Source: an uncultured Alistipes sp.
Lineage (GTDB): Bacteria; Bacteroidota; Bacteroidia; Bacteroidales; Rikenellaceae
Assembly: GCA_949285535.1 (NCBI GenBank)
Contig: CASDZP010000008.1
Coordinates: forward strand, 1 to 48,501
Direction of reading: 5' to 3'
DNA: 48,501 bases
Of this stretch, positions 16,675 to 25,950 are shown piece after piece (position 1 is the first letter of the stretch; the number at the start of each line of letters is the position of its first letter). Made by a program: the position numbers and the translations under genes. Under the pieces are notes generated by a model that was given only the letters and a program-made list of their open reading frames with translations, did no database searches and had not been told where the DNA came from.

Positions 16675-17832
16675 CTATTTGGCGAACCACGGTTCGGGAT
16701 TGATTGGCGTAGTCTCTTTCCACAGCTCGAAATGGACCGTATATCCGCCGTTTGTCGCGCCCACGACACCGATAGCCGTACCAGCCTTTACCTTGGCTCC
16801 CGTCTTTACGGTGGCTTTAGACAGGTTGGAATAGACAGATATGTAGTTGCCGTGGCGTATCATAACCGTGGTGCCCATACCCTGGAAGAAGAACACCTTG
16901 CTCACGTCTCCCTCAAAGACCGATTTCACCGTCGTACCCTCTTTCGATGAGAAGGTGATACCCTTGTTGTCAACCTTCAACGAGGGCTGCAACGGGTGAG
17001 GATGTATCCCGAAATGTTCTGTTATGACCCCTCCCGATACGGGATAAGGCAATTTTCCTTTCGCCGCGCTGAAACTGCCCGTCAGTTTGGACAAATCGAC
17101 GCCAGACTGTTTGTTTTTGCGTGCCTGCTCCTCGATAATCTTGCGTATCTCTTTCTGAAGAGAGGCTATCGTGTTGCGGTTCTTGGCTATTGTCGCGCTG
17201 AGGTTTTTCTCCTCCTTGCGCAGTTTGTCTATCTCCTGCTTGTATTGCTTCTCCTCCGCCGACAGATTCTCTATCTCCTCGCTTCGTGCGGTCATTGTCG
17301 AAGACAGCTCCTTTTGCTGTCCGTGCAGACGAGCCGTCGCATCCTCTATGCGGCTGCGTGTCGAGACAATCTCTTCGCCTTTCTGACGCCTTATCTCCAT
17401 GTGGCGTTTCAGATATGCCGCACGGCGGGTCATGTCGTTGAAATCCTTCGCCGCGAAAAGAAATGTCAGATAACTGCCCGTCTTATACTCCTTGTATGCC
17501 GTAACCACAATCGCCGCATACTCTTTTTTCAGTTTGTCGAGACGTGACGAAAGGGAGTCTATGTTTTTGTTATTGCCAGAAATCTCCCTCTTTATAAGGG
17601 TTATCTGTTTGTCGAGCGATTCGATTATGCTTTTTCTGTTCTTTATGTTCGACGCGACGAGCGTGAGGTTTGAAAGGCTCGTTTTCTGCTTGCTTTTGTT
17701 GCTTTTGAGCAGTTCGTTGCTCTTTTTTATCTCCGCCTCCGCCTGCGCTATCCCCTTTTTCAATGTCGAAACGCTCTGCCCCCTTGCGTGGAGACAGAGC
17801 ATCGACATCAATATGACAAGAAATATTCGCAC
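16675..17832 (-). CDS. EnvC-like murein hydrolase activator
   Basis: 385 aa. A signal peptide (MRIFLVILMSMLCLHARG) is followed by a long coiled coil, about residues 20-250, then a C-terminal LytM/M23 domain. The metal site is degenerate. The usual HxGxD reads DNKGIT with the Asp lost. The YxHL position reads YSNL. Only the last VHFELW motif is kept. Such a domain cannot bind zinc normally, so the protein probably activates a cell-separation amidase rather than cutting peptidoglycan itself. It sits 3 nt past the pheS stop. Confidence 0.9.
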   Translation of the reverse strand: MRIFLVILMSMLCLHARGQSVSTLKKGIAQAEAEIKKSNELLKSNKSKQKTSLSNLTLVASNIKNRKSIIESLDKQITLIKREISGNNKNIDSLSSRLDKLKKEYAAIVVTAYKEYKTGSYLTFLFAAKDFNDMTRRAAYLKRHMEIRRQKGEEIVSTRSRIEDATARLHGQQKELSSTMTARSEEIENLSAEEKQYKQEIDKLRKEEKNLSATIAKNRNTIASLQKEIRKIIEEQARKNKQSGVDLSKLTGSFSAAKGKLPYPVSGGVITEHFGIHPHPLQPSLKVDNKGITFSSKEGTTVKSVFEGDVSKVFFFQGMGTTVMIRHGNYISVYSNLSKATVKTGAKVKAGTAIGVVGATNGGYTVHFELWKETTPINPEPWFAK

Positions 17833-17835
17833 GGA

Positions 17836-18858
17836 TTAATATATCGCTTCGAACTGTTTGAGGAAACGTATGTCGTTCTCAAAGTAGAGACGCAGGTCCT
17901 TGACGCCGTATTTGAGCATGGCGATGCGTTCCACACCCATACCGAACGCGAAACCGCTGTATTTCTTCGAGTCTATGCCGCACGCCTCCAATACATTGGG
18001 GTCAACCATACCGCAACCCATGATTTCGAGCCAACCCGTACCCTTGCAGACGTTACATCCCTTGCCGCCGCAGAGGTTGCAGGATACATCGACCTCGGCT
18101 GAAGGTTCCGTGAAGGGGAAATAAGAGGGGCGCATCCTTATCGCCGTCTCCTCGCCGAACATCTCTTTCGCGAAATAGAGAATCGTCTGTTTAAGGTCGG
18201 TGAAAGATACTTTCTCGTCGATATAGAGACCCTCTACCTGATGGAATATGCAGTGCGCGCGATAAGATATCGCCTCGTTGCGGAACACCCTGCCTGGACA
18301 TACGACCCTGATAGGTGGACGGCTGTTCTGCATCACTCGTACCTGTATAGAGCTTGTATGCGTACGTAGCAGTATGTCGGGATTACGCTCGATGAAGAAG
18401 GTGTCCTGCATGTCTCGCGCGGGGTGTTCGGGCGGGAAGTTCAACGCCGAAAAGACATGCCAGTCGTCCTCGACTTCGGGACCCTCGGCTGTGGTGAAAC
18501 CAAGACGTGAGAAGATACCCACAATCTCGTTCTTCACAAGCGAGATAGGGTGGCGAGTGCCTATGGCGCTCTCTGTGGCGGGACGGCTCATGTCAATCTC
18601 TCCGCAAGCGTCGTCAGAACCCTTGTCGAGCATCTCTTTCAATTCGTTGATTTTATTCAACGCCTTGTTCTTCAATTCGTTGATTGACTTGCCGAGCTCT
18701 TTTTTCTGTTCGCCCGAAAGCGTCTTGAACTCTTCGAAGAGAGCCGTAAGCTCACCTTTCTTACCCAATATTTTGATTCTGAAATCCTCGATTTCCGCCA
18801 TTGTGGCAGGCGAGAATTCACCCACTTTCTTCAAAAGGTCGTTAATCTTATTCTGCAT
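17836..18858 (-). CDS. pheS: Phenylalanine-tRNA ligase alpha subunit
   Basis: 340 aa class II synthetase subunit. The N-terminal coiled coil spans about 1-80. The catalytic domain has motif 2 (FRNEAISYRAHCIFHQVEGLYID), the FTEPSAEVDVSC segment and motif 3 (GFAFGMGVERIAMLKYGVKDLR). Two CxxC-like clusters (CNLCGGKGCNVCKG) are usual in this family. The beta subunit pheT is not in the window. Its start overlaps the upstream cyclophilin gene by 11 nt. Confidence 0.98.
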   Translation of the reverse strand: MQNKINDLLKKVGEFSPATMAEIEDFRIKILGKKGELTALFEEFKTLSGEQKKELGKSINELKNKALNKINELKEMLDKGSDDACGEIDMSRPATESAIGTRHPISLVKNEIVGIFSRLGFTTAEGPEVEDDWHVFSALNFPPEHPARDMQDTFFIERNPDILLRTHTSSIQVRVMQNSRPPIRVVCPGRVFRNEAISYRAHCIFHQVEGLYIDEKVSFTDLKQTILYFAKEMFGEETAIRMRPSYFPFTEPSAEVDVSCNLCGGKGCNVCKGTGWLEIMGCGMVDPNVLEACGIDSKKYSGFAFGMGVERIAMLKYGVKDLRLYFENDIRFLKQFEAIY

Positions 18859-19549
18859 GGTATTGATTGTAATATTTTTCTGTTTCTTTTTTGTTGAGAC
18901 GTCCTTTTTTGGTGCCGAGTATCACGATGTCTTCTATCGGTCTGTCATTTGCGTCCGTCCTCTCGGCTGCAATTCTGTCAACCACATCCATACCCTCTAT
19001 TACATATCCGAAGACCGTGTAGCCTCCGTCAAGTCGGGGCACTCCGCCTTCACGCAGATAACGGCGACGTACCGTTTCCGTATATTTTGACAGGTCGGTG
19101 TTCTCCTCGGTAATACCGTTGCGTCCCTGCACTATATAGAAGTGTGAGCCTGACGAGAGCTTTTGGGGGTTCACGTCGTCACCCTCACGTGCCGCTCCGA
19201 CCGCGCCTCTTATGTGTACGAGCGTCGTGTCGAACTCGGGCTCCACACGGTGTCCCGCGTCACCCTCGCCGAGCAGTACGCCCGCGGCGGCACCTTTTGA
19301 TGCGGGGTCGCCCGCCTGTATGACAAACGACTCTATGACCCTGTGGAACAACAGAGAATCATAGAAACCCTCATCACACATTTTCAGAAAGTTATCTTTG
19401 TGTTTCGGCGTCTCGTTGAAGAGCATTATGACGATGTCACCCCTGTTGGTGGTGACGGTTACGGTGTTTGCAACTTTTTCGGCTGATTTTTCACATCCTG
19501 AAACAGAAAATAAGAGTAGCACTGATAAAAAAATGGCGTATATTTTCAT
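18848..19549 (-). CDS. Cyclophilin-type peptidyl-prolyl isomerase, lipoprotein
   Basis: 233 aa. A lipoprotein signal peptide ends in the lipobox VSGC (Cys19). The cyclophilin domain follows: TNRGDIVIMLFNETPKHKDNFLKMC, DSLLFHRVIESFVIQAGDP with the catalytic-loop Arg and Phe, and GYTVFGYVIEGMDVVDRIA. It carries a family insertion with QKLSSGSHFYIVQG. It is likely anchored in the cell envelope, where it helps fold exported proteins. It is the first gene of the ppi-pheS-envC run. Confidence 0.93.
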   Translation of the reverse strand: MKIYAIFLSVLLLFSVSGCEKSAEKVANTVTVTTNRGDIVIMLFNETPKHKDNFLKMCDEGFYDSLLFHRVIESFVIQAGDPASKGAAAGVLLGEGDAGHRVEPEFDTTLVHIRGAVGAAREGDDVNPQKLSSGSHFYIVQGRNGITEENTDLSKYTETVRRRYLREGGVPRLDGGYTVFGYVIEGMDVVDRIAAERTDANDRPIEDIVILGTKKGRLNKKETEKYYNQYHAE

Positions 19550-19588
19550 ATATTTGTGCTTTAACCGTTTTGTTTTGTTCTTTTAGGT

Positions 19589-19620
19589 GATAAAAATGTT
19601 TTTATCGTCTGACAAAAATA
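19589..19620 (-). promoter_or_regulatory. Candidate promoter and palindrome before the cyclophilin gene
   Basis: TATTTTTG on the minus strand (19613-19620) fits the -7 consensus, though no TTTG stands at the right -33 spacing. GATAAAAA-TG-TTTTTATC at 19589-19606 is a perfect palindrome in what would be the leader. AT-rich palindromes can arise by chance. Confidence 0.35.
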
Positions 19621-19667
19621 CTAAATATTAGTGAAAAAGCGATTTGAATATAAAAAATAATTGAAAG

Positions 19668-22013
19668 ATGAGACTGTTCCGATTATCGATGTTTGTTCTG
19701 TCGCTCTTTTTCGTGTCGTCGTCATACGCCCAGTCTGTGGGACTCGTGTTGAGCGGTGGTGGCGCCAAAGGCCTTTACCATATAGGCATAATCAAAGCCT
19801 TGGAAGAAAACGGAGTGCCGATTGATTATATCTCAGGTACCTCGATGGGCTCCATTGTGGCGGGTCTTTATGCCGCAGGATACTCGCCTGAAGAGATGGA
19901 GGTGGTGTTCAACTCGCCCGAGGTGCTTAACTGGGTGTCAGGTAAAATAGACGACAAATATCACTATTATTACAAAAAACAGACCCCCAATCCGTCGATG
20001 ATATCGGTTAACTTCGGTTTCGGAAGAACTCCTGACAGCAAAATAGACCCCCTCGCCGATACACTTAAAAAGCGTAAAATCACATTCTCGCTTAAAGGAG
20101 CCAATGACGGTATGCCGGGCATGTCGCTTATAAACAGCACATCGCTCGACATGGCGATACTCGATTTCTTCGCCGCTCCCACTGCATATTGCGGCGGCGA
20201 TTTCGACAAGCTGTTCGTGCCGTTCCGTTGCATATCGACCAACATATACGATAAAAAACAATATCTGTGGAGTTCGGGCGACATTGGGCAGGCTATACGC
20301 TCATCCATGGCGATACCGCTCGTATTCTCTCCCGTAGCCGTCGATTCGATGCTCATGTACGACGGCGGACTCGTCAACAATTACCCGTGGCGCGAGACAA
20401 TGGAGGAGTTTTCGCCCGACATACTTATCGGCGGGATATGCGTATCGGGTAAACCCGACATATCGACGATAGCGGGGCAGATAGAGATGCTGACGACACA
20501 GAAAACAGACTATAACATTCCCGACTCGATAGGCATAACCATCTCGCGAGACATGGATGTCGGAACGATGGACTTTAAAAAATCGCAATATATCATACGT
20601 AGAGGCTATGAGGACGCTCTCGCCGCCATGCCTGAGATTTTGGAGCGTATAAAACGCAGAGTACCCAAAGAAGAGGTAGAGAAAAGACGCGCCTCTTTCA
20701 GAGACTCGCTTCCCGAACTGGTGATAGACGGACTTGAGATAAACGGTCTGACTCGCGGTCAGAACTATTATGTCAAAACACAGCTCACCGACAGAGACCA
20801 TGACGGTAAAGATGCCAAACTCACGATAGACGAGTTCAAGGACGACTATTTTAAGATTATGTCCGACGGTGTTCTCGTTGTAGGTTTCCCTGTGGCTAAA
20901 TATAATGATTCGACAGGTACGTTCAAGGTAAAGGTTGACATGCACAACAAACCCGACTTCAAGGCTATGATAGGGGTAAACATATCGTCAGCCTCTACCA
21001 ACATGGCTTATCTCGGATTTCAGTATCACGATTTGGGACGTGTCGGAAGCACATATACCCTTGACGGCAACATAGGTACGTACTATTCTGCCGTTCAGCT
21101 TGCCTCACGATATAACTTCTATGGCGGACGTACTCCGTTTTACATAGAAAACGCCCTGTCATACAACTTCTACGACTACAGTCGTGGTAACAGCCAGAGT
21201 ATCACCTATCAACGTACACAGAAATATTACAGATACAACAACTTCTATTTCAGTTCGCTGATAGGCACACCCGTGCAGAGATCGTCGAAACTGGAGTTCA
21301 GACTTGCGCTCGGACGAGACAGACACAGCTACTCGTTCGACCCTGAACAGGTATTCATTGACAACTCAAACATAAACTATTTTACATCCAATCTGTCGCT
21401 CAAACGAAACTCGCTCAACTACTCGCTATATCCGACACGTGGACTTTATCAGAATATTTCGATATTCGGTACATTTCAGAGAGAACGCTCTTTCTATATG
21501 GACGACTATCCCAATCCCGAATATGCCGAGTTTACCACGAGAGGATTTTGGGGCGGAGCAATGTTCAGCCGTGACGACTATTTCGAACTGTCAAAACATT
21601 TCAATATAGCTTACAGCGTTGAGGCTCTCTATTCAAATACACTCGAATATTCGAACAAATATATCGAAAACATGATGGCGCCCGCATTCACTCCGACACC
21701 ACACAGCAAAACGATATATCTGCCCGAATTCAGAAATAACAGCTATATAGCCGTAGGTCTGAAGCCGATATTCAAACTAAATGAGAATCTATATCTGAAA
21801 ACATCGGCATATTGCTTTAAAGGTGACCTCGAAAGCTGGAAACATTTAGGTTCTTCACTGAAATATATAGTGGACGCATCAGCGGTATATCAGTCGCCGA
21901 TAGGTCCCGTCAGTCTGTCGTATTCATACTATACCGTAAAGAGTATGAAACGCAGCTACCTCACTTTCAGTATCGGATATATGTTGTTCAAACCAAAAGG
22001 AATAGTATTCTGA
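19668..22013 (+). CDS. Patatin-like phospholipase with outer-membrane barrel
   Basis: 781 aa. Signal peptide 1-21 (ending SSYAQ) is followed by a patatin domain: oxyanion loop GGGAKG (30-35), nucleophile Ser59 in GTSMG and catalytic Asp232 in YDGGLVNNYP. A POTRA-like stretch lies near 350-430. The last 350 or so residues are Tyr/Asn-rich alternating strands of a BamA-type barrel ending in Phe. This is the Bacteroidetes version of a PlpD-like type V secreted lipase. The active site is intact. It is monocistronic. Confidence 0.93.
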   Translation: MRLFRLSMFVLSLFFVSSSYAQSVGLVLSGGGAKGLYHIGIIKALEENGVPIDYISGTSMGSIVAGLYAAGYSPEEMEVVFNSPEVLNWVSGKIDDKYHYYYKKQTPNPSMISVNFGFGRTPDSKIDPLADTLKKRKITFSLKGANDGMPGMSLINSTSLDMAILDFFAAPTAYCGGDFDKLFVPFRCISTNIYDKKQYLWSSGDIGQAIRSSMAIPLVFSPVAVDSMLMYDGGLVNNYPWRETMEEFSPDILIGGICVSGKPDISTIAGQIEMLTTQKTDYNIPDSIGITISRDMDVGTMDFKKSQYIIRRGYEDALAAMPEILERIKRRVPKEEVEKRRASFRDSLPELVIDGLEINGLTRGQNYYVKTQLTDRDHDGKDAKLTIDEFKDDYFKIMSDGVLVVGFPVAKYNDSTGTFKVKVDMHNKPDFKAMIGVNISSASTNMAYLGFQYHDLGRVGSTYTLDGNIGTYYSAVQLASRYNFYGGRTPFYIENALSYNFYDYSRGNSQSITYQRTQKYYRYNNFYFSSLIGTPVQRSSKLEFRLALGRDRHSYSFDPEQVFIDNSNINYFTSNLSLKRNSLNYSLYPTRGLYQNISIFGTFQRERSFYMDDYPNPEYAEFTTRGFWGGAMFSRDDYFELSKHFNIAYSVEALYSNTLEYSNKYIENMMAPAFTPTPHSKTIYLPEFRNNSYIAVGLKPIFKLNENLYLKTSAYCFKGDLESWKHLGSSLKYIVDASAVYQSPIGPVSLSYSYYTVKSMKRSYLTFSIGYMLFKPKGIVF

Positions 22014-22051
22014 CAATTTTAGAAGATAGATAAGATATACGGATAAAGAAA

Positions 22052-22086
22052 GCGGGCGGACAGGTTTATTACCTGCATCCGCCCGC
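22052..22086 (-). terminator. Hairpin overlapping the grpB stop
   Basis: GCGGGCGGA and TCCGCCCGC pair, with CAGGT/ACCTG continuing inside. The hairpin includes the last codons and stop of the minus-strand gene (stop at 22069-22071). It is followed on that strand by CTTTCTTTATC. It lies 38 nt past the patatin stop, so it could serve both genes. Confidence 0.65.
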
Positions 22087-22689
22087 TGACATTTCGCGTC
22101 CTTTTTGTGTGTATTTCTTGACAAAATCGCTTTTGCCGAGGGTGTAGGCGTCTCTGTCGTACATGAAACGCTTTTTAAGTTTCAGTTTTAAGGCTTCATA
22201 TTCACGGGCTACATCTTCGTGGGCGTTCAGGTAGTCTCTGAAAAACAGCTCGTCGTTGTCTCCGCGACGTCTCAGGTGTATGTGAAATACCCGTTCGGCG
22301 TACCCGTGTCTCGTATAACCCTTGTTTAACGATATTCTGTCGGCACTTTGGGACATTATTATGTACCCTGCGGCACTCAACTTCTCAGCCATGGGATTTA
22401 AAGCGGAGGCCTCTTCCGATTCGACAAGAATATCGACTGTCGGTTTCGCTTTTATCGCCTTTATTGCCGTACTTCCGATATGGGATATGATTATACTCCC
22501 GAACGGCGACAATAGCTCTTCCAAAAGCTCTTTTTCGTCCGAAAACCATTCGTTCCAACGCTCGTCATACTCCGAAAGCTCTATCGGAAACAGCCTCCAG
22601 AGCTGACTGAGGCTCATGCGACCCAATACGGTCGCGTCATCCTCCTGTACGGGATTATTATCAGAGGACTGATTGCATGTCGATGACAT
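22069..22689 (-). CDS. GrpB family protein
   Basis: Up to 206 aa. UPF0157/GrpB domain in the nucleotidyltransferase superfamily: SHIGSTAIKAIKAKPTVDILVE followed by the HIHLRRRGDNDELFFRDYLNAH segment. The usual STAVPGL reads STAIKAI here. The biochemical role of the family is unsettled. The longest frame starts at 22689, inside the end of the upstream sigma-54 activator gene (29-nt overlap). A start at 22617 (MSLSQLWRLFPIEL) matches the family N-terminus better but leaves out 24 residues. Co-transcription with the upstream gene is likely. Confidence 0.85.
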   Translation of the reverse strand: MSSTCNQSSDNNPVQEDDATVLGRMSLSQLWRLFPIELSEYDERWNEWFSDEKELLEELLSPFGSIIISHIGSTAIKAIKAKPTVDILVESEEASALNPMAEKLSAAGYIIMSQSADRISLNKGYTRHGYAERVFHIHLRRRGDNDELFFRDYLNAHEDVAREYEALKLKLKKRFMYDRDAYTLGKSDFVKKYTQKGREMSAGGCR

Positions 22690-23860
22690 AGCTCTGAATA
22701 TCGTCTTTGTCTATCGGACGGTCTTCGTCTTTGGTCAGCACCACGAGTCGTTCCACTATGTTGAGAAGCTGCCTTACGTTACCCGTCCACGGCATTGATT
22801 TAAGCATGTCCATAGCCTCGTCGGTGAACGATTTGAGAGGGATGCCCTCTTTCTCGCATATCTTGCCTACGAAGTGTTCCACCAACAGGGGGATGTCGTC
22901 TCTTCGTTCCGCCAGTGACGGCACGTGAAGCACGACCACGCTCAAACGGTGGTAAAGGTCTTCTCGGAAGTTGCCCTTGCTTATCTCCTCGCTGAAATTC
23001 TTGTTGCTCGCCGCTATTACTCGAACATTGACCTCGATGTCCTTATCTGCGCCCACACGGGTAATTTTACCCTCCTGAAGCGCACGCAGAACTTTCGCCT
23101 GCGCGGGCAGACTCATGTCGCCTATCTCGTCAAGGAAGAGTGTACCCCCGTCCGCAAGCTCGAATTTACCTTTGCTCTGCTTGTAGGCGTTGGTGAAAGC
23201 CCCTTTCTCGTGTCCGAACATCTCGCTCTCGATAAGTTCGCCCGGAATGGCGGCGCAGTTTACCTCGATGAACGGTCCGGAGCTTCTGTGGCTCATGCGG
23301 TGGATTCCTCTCGCCACAAGTTCCTTACCCGTACCGTTGCTTCCCGTTATCAGCACTCTCGCCTCGGAGGTGGCGACCTTTGCCATAAGGCGTTTTATGT
23401 TCTGTATCGGAGCTGAGTTGCCTATTATCTCGTCAACACCGTCGGGTACGCCGCTCGGCTTGCTTTTTATCTTGTTACGCGCCTTGGCGACACCCTCTTT
23501 TTTCTCCATGGCGTTACGCACACGCATCAGGATGACATTCAGGTCGAGAGGTTTCTCGATAAAGTCGAAAGCACCCATTTTCACGCAATCGACAGCCATT
23601 TGCACGTGTCCGTGACCGGATATCATGATTACGGGGAATGTCAAATCCTTGTCGGCGGTGACTTTTTCGAGAAATTCGAGCCCGTCCATCCCCTGCATCT
23701 TGATGTCGCATATCACAAGTCCGTATTTGTTTTTCGACGCCAAATCGAGACCTTCGGCTCCGTCTGCCGCAACATCGACCCCGTAACCCTCATACTCGAG
23801 AGCCTCTTTGAGCGTGTTGCGAATCACTCTTTCGTCATCAATGACAAGAATTTTATCCAT
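22661..23860 (-). CDS. Sigma-54-dependent response regulator lacking a DNA-binding domain
   Basis: 399 aa. Receiver domain 1-120 has phospho-acceptor Asp52 and Lys103 (EKPLD). The AAA+ domain spans about 145-380: Walker A GSNGTGKE (173-180), sigma-54 contact loop GAFTNA (220-225) and Walker B LFLDEIG (241-247). The canonical loop is GAFTGA, so one Gly is Asn here. After the WTGNVRQLLNIVERL segment the protein ends at DDIQSYVIDMQSVL, with no Fis-type helix-turn-helix. It may act from solution without an enhancer site. No kinase partner is adjacent. Confidence 0.93.
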   Translation of the reverse strand: MDKILVIDDERVIRNTLKEALEYEGYGVDVAADGAEGLDLASKNKYGLVICDIKMQGMDGLEFLEKVTADKDLTFPVIMISGHGHVQMAVDCVKMGAFDFIEKPLDLNVILMRVRNAMEKKEGVAKARNKIKSKPSGVPDGVDEIIGNSAPIQNIKRLMAKVATSEARVLITGSNGTGKELVARGIHRMSHRSSGPFIEVNCAAIPGELIESEMFGHEKGAFTNAYKQSKGKFELADGGTLFLDEIGDMSLPAQAKVLRALQEGKITRVGADKDIEVNVRVIAASNKNFSEEISKGNFREDLYHRLSVVVLHVPSLAERRDDIPLLVEHFVGKICEKEGIPLKSFTDEAMDMLKSMPWTGNVRQLLNIVERLVVLTKDEDRPIDKDDIQSYVIDMQSVL

Positions 23861-24104
23861 AATCCAAATAATCCAAAAAAAATATTATATTTGCATGGTT
23901 TTTGTCGGAAGAACATCCGATATGACGGTACTAAGGTAATCATTTTTTTGCTACCCTGACCCGGTAATCGTTTTTTTATGGTCTAATCCGTTTATTTTAC
24001 CATGTTCGATGGTTTCGGCCGCGTGTCGAAATAAAAACCTTTTACCGCCGTTTCAAAAAACAAATCTTTATTAGGAATTGGTTTTTAAAACCGCACTATT
24101 TTCA

Positions 24105-24764
24105 ATGGAGTTCAAAGATTACAATTCGCAGCGTAAAAAGCTGGTATTGCCCGAATACGGCAGACACATCCACGACATGATAGCCGACCTCAGGCGCATC
24201 GAAGACAGAGAGGAACGCACACGACAGGCGCATGCCGTGATTGCGGTCATGGGTAATCTCAACACTCATCTTCGTGACACGGCGGATTTCCGTCACAAGC
24301 TGTGGGACCACCTTTTCATCATGGCGGACTTCGACCTCGATGTGGACAGCCCTTACCCCATACCCTCGGAGGAGAACCTTACGTATCACCCGCAGAAGAT
24401 AAACTATCCGTGCAGGCAGTTCGCGCACAAGCAATACGGGCGTAACATCCGAAACATCATAAACGAGATTGCCAAACTCGAAGAGGGTGAACAGCGCGAC
24501 ATGATTGCCGCCGACATAGCCAAGTTCATGAAGGTAAAGTCGTTCGAATATAACGACGAATACCCCTCAAACGAGGTTATACTCGCGGACATGGCGAGAT
24601 TCTCGAACGGAGCCCTTGTACTCGACGAGGATAGTCTCAACGGCACAAGACTATACAAACAGCAGAAACAGAACCTCAAAAACAACAACAATAAAAAACG
24701 CCAGCAGCAGAACAATAACGGCAAACGCAATACTTTCCGCAACAACAATCAGAAAAAACGATAA
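24105..24764 (+). CDS. DUF4290 family protein
   Basis: 219 aa from the ATG at 24105. A TTG at 24078 is in frame, but YNSQRKKLVLPEYGRHIHDM right after the ATG is the usual family start. Mostly helical, with a repeated internal pattern: YGRHIHDMIADLRRIEDREERTRQA, and later YGRNIRNIINEIAKLEEGEQRDMIA. The C-terminal 35 residues are Asn/Lys/Gln low complexity. The family is Bacteroidetes-specific and of unknown function. The basic tail suggests contact with nucleic acid or another polyanion. Confidence 0.88.
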   Translation: MEFKDYNSQRKKLVLPEYGRHIHDMIADLRRIEDREERTRQAHAVIAVMGNLNTHLRDTADFRHKLWDHLFIMADFDLDVDSPYPIPSEENLTYHPQKINYPCRQFAHKQYGRNIRNIINEIAKLEEGEQRDMIAADIAKFMKVKSFEYNDEYPSNEVILADMARFSNGALVLDEDSLNGTRLYKQQKQNLKNNNNKKRQQQNNNGKRNTFRNNNQKKR

Positions 24765-24780
24765 TTTTATTTCCAATTCT

Positions 24781-24966
24781 GTCTCACGCCTTTGTTATCG
24801 TACACTGTGAGACGGTTTTTCCGTTACATCTGTCGTTGTATGTAACGTAACTGTTACATCTGTTGCCGTTACCTGTTGCAGTCGTTGTCGTTATTTGTTG
24901 CAATTGTTGTTGTCACATTTTGCTTGTCGCCTATTGCTTGTTACAGCCGTTATCATTATTGTTGTC
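24781..24966. other. Terminator-like hairpin and GTT-rich low-complexity gap
   Basis: GTCTCAC (24781-24787) and GTGAGAC (24807-24813) pair, and GGTTTTT follows on the plus strand: a likely terminator for the DUF4290 gene with a long loop. From 24823 to 24966 the sequence is simple GTT/GTC-rich DNA with near-repeats of GTTACATCTGTYG. The same drift gives queG a low-complexity C-terminus. No gene is seen. Confidence 0.55.
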
Positions 24967-24967
24967 A

Positions 24968-25912
24968 TTATTTATTACAGCTGTCGTCATCATTACCGCC
25001 GTCATCGTTATATGTGAGTCCGAGAGAGCAGGCTGCATTTCTGCGTATCATCTTTGCCGATGCTCTTGACAGCGGCGTATCTCCGTAATGTTTTCTCAAT
25101 CTGTTCGTACCAATTTCGAGCCACGATTCCGCAGTCAGAGCGAATCTGTCGGGTAGCGGTTCGTCCGATATTCTGTTGTAGGGGCACACTTTCAGGCATA
25201 CGTCACAGCCGAAGACGGTAGGCGCTTTGGCAATCATTCCCGCCTGTTTCGGCGTCAGTTCGCCTCTGTGTTCTATCGTCAGATAAGAGCGGCACAATGA
25301 CGCCTCCACCGTACCGTCTTCCGATATTGCGCCCGACGGACAGGCGTCCACGCATCGGCGGCACCCTTTACACGGGTCGAAATACGACGGGGTGTCATAT
25401 CGGTCGAATTCGGCGTCCGTCAATATGCCGCCAATCAGGAACGTGCCTCCAATATTCTCGTTTATCACCATTCCACTACGGCTTTTCGCCCCTATTCCCG
25501 CCATTACAGCCCAATAACGTTCGGCTACTGGCGCGGAATCTACAAAATGACGACATTGTGTCGCTCCACATGATGTAAGCCAATGTTCCAGCGGAGCGAG
25601 AGAGCGTACCAAAGAGCGGTGATAATCTTCTCCGACGGCATAGGAGGCGACAAGCGATTTTCCGTATAGCGGATAACTCATGCCGCAAACTATTATCGAG
25701 GCGGCACCCTCTACAAGTTTTTGCGGGTCGAATCTCAAATCGAGGTTGCGCCCCATCCATTCCATACTGCCGTATCGTCCCGAGGCTAATCCTCCGACAA
25801 AGTGCGAGACGAGTCGTTTGTCAACTTCGTCGCAACGCGCCACTCCGCAGAGAGCGAAGCCGCTCTCGTACGCCAACTCTTTTATCCGTGTCAGAGAGAA
25901 AGCCATTGACAT
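24968..25912 (-). CDS. queG: Epoxyqueuosine reductase
   Basis: 314 aa. Cobalamin and iron-sulfur enzyme making queuosine in tRNA. Visible parts are the N-terminal DUF1730-like region (ASIIVCGMSYPLY), HFVDSAPVAERYWAVMAGIGAKSRSGMVI, and two 4Fe-4S clusters: CKGCRRCVDACP, and VFGCDVCLKVCPYN with the Cys in SLCRSYLTIEHRG. The C-terminal RASAKMIRRNAACSLG is the usual HEAT-like end. A short Asp/Asn-rich tail (NDDGGNDDDSCNK) follows and appears to come from encroaching low-complexity DNA. It is divergent from the flippase gene. Confidence 0.95.
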   Translation of the reverse strand: MSMAFSLTRIKELAYESGFALCGVARCDEVDKRLVSHFVGGLASGRYGSMEWMGRNLDLRFDPQKLVEGAASIIVCGMSYPLYGKSLVASYAVGEDYHRSLVRSLAPLEHWLTSCGATQCRHFVDSAPVAERYWAVMAGIGAKSRSGMVINENIGGTFLIGGILTDAEFDRYDTPSYFDPCKGCRRCVDACPSGAISEDGTVEASLCRSYLTIEHRGELTPKQAGMIAKAPTVFGCDVCLKVCPYNRISDEPLPDRFALTAESWLEIGTNRLRKHYGDTPLSRASAKMIRRNAACSLGLTYNDDGGNDDDSCNK

Positions 25913-25916
25913 AAAT

Positions 25917-25936
25917 TTATTAACTTTGCGAAGTTA
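25917..25936. promoter_or_regulatory. Symmetric -7 region between queG and flippase gene
   Basis: TTAACTT-TGCG-AAGTTAA is an inverted repeat that presents TAACTTTG on the plus strand (25921-25928) and TAACTTCG on the minus strand. The gap between the divergent starts is only 38 nt. No convincing -33 box is found on either side. Confidence 0.45.
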
Positions 25937-25950
25937 AACAATAAAAGGGT

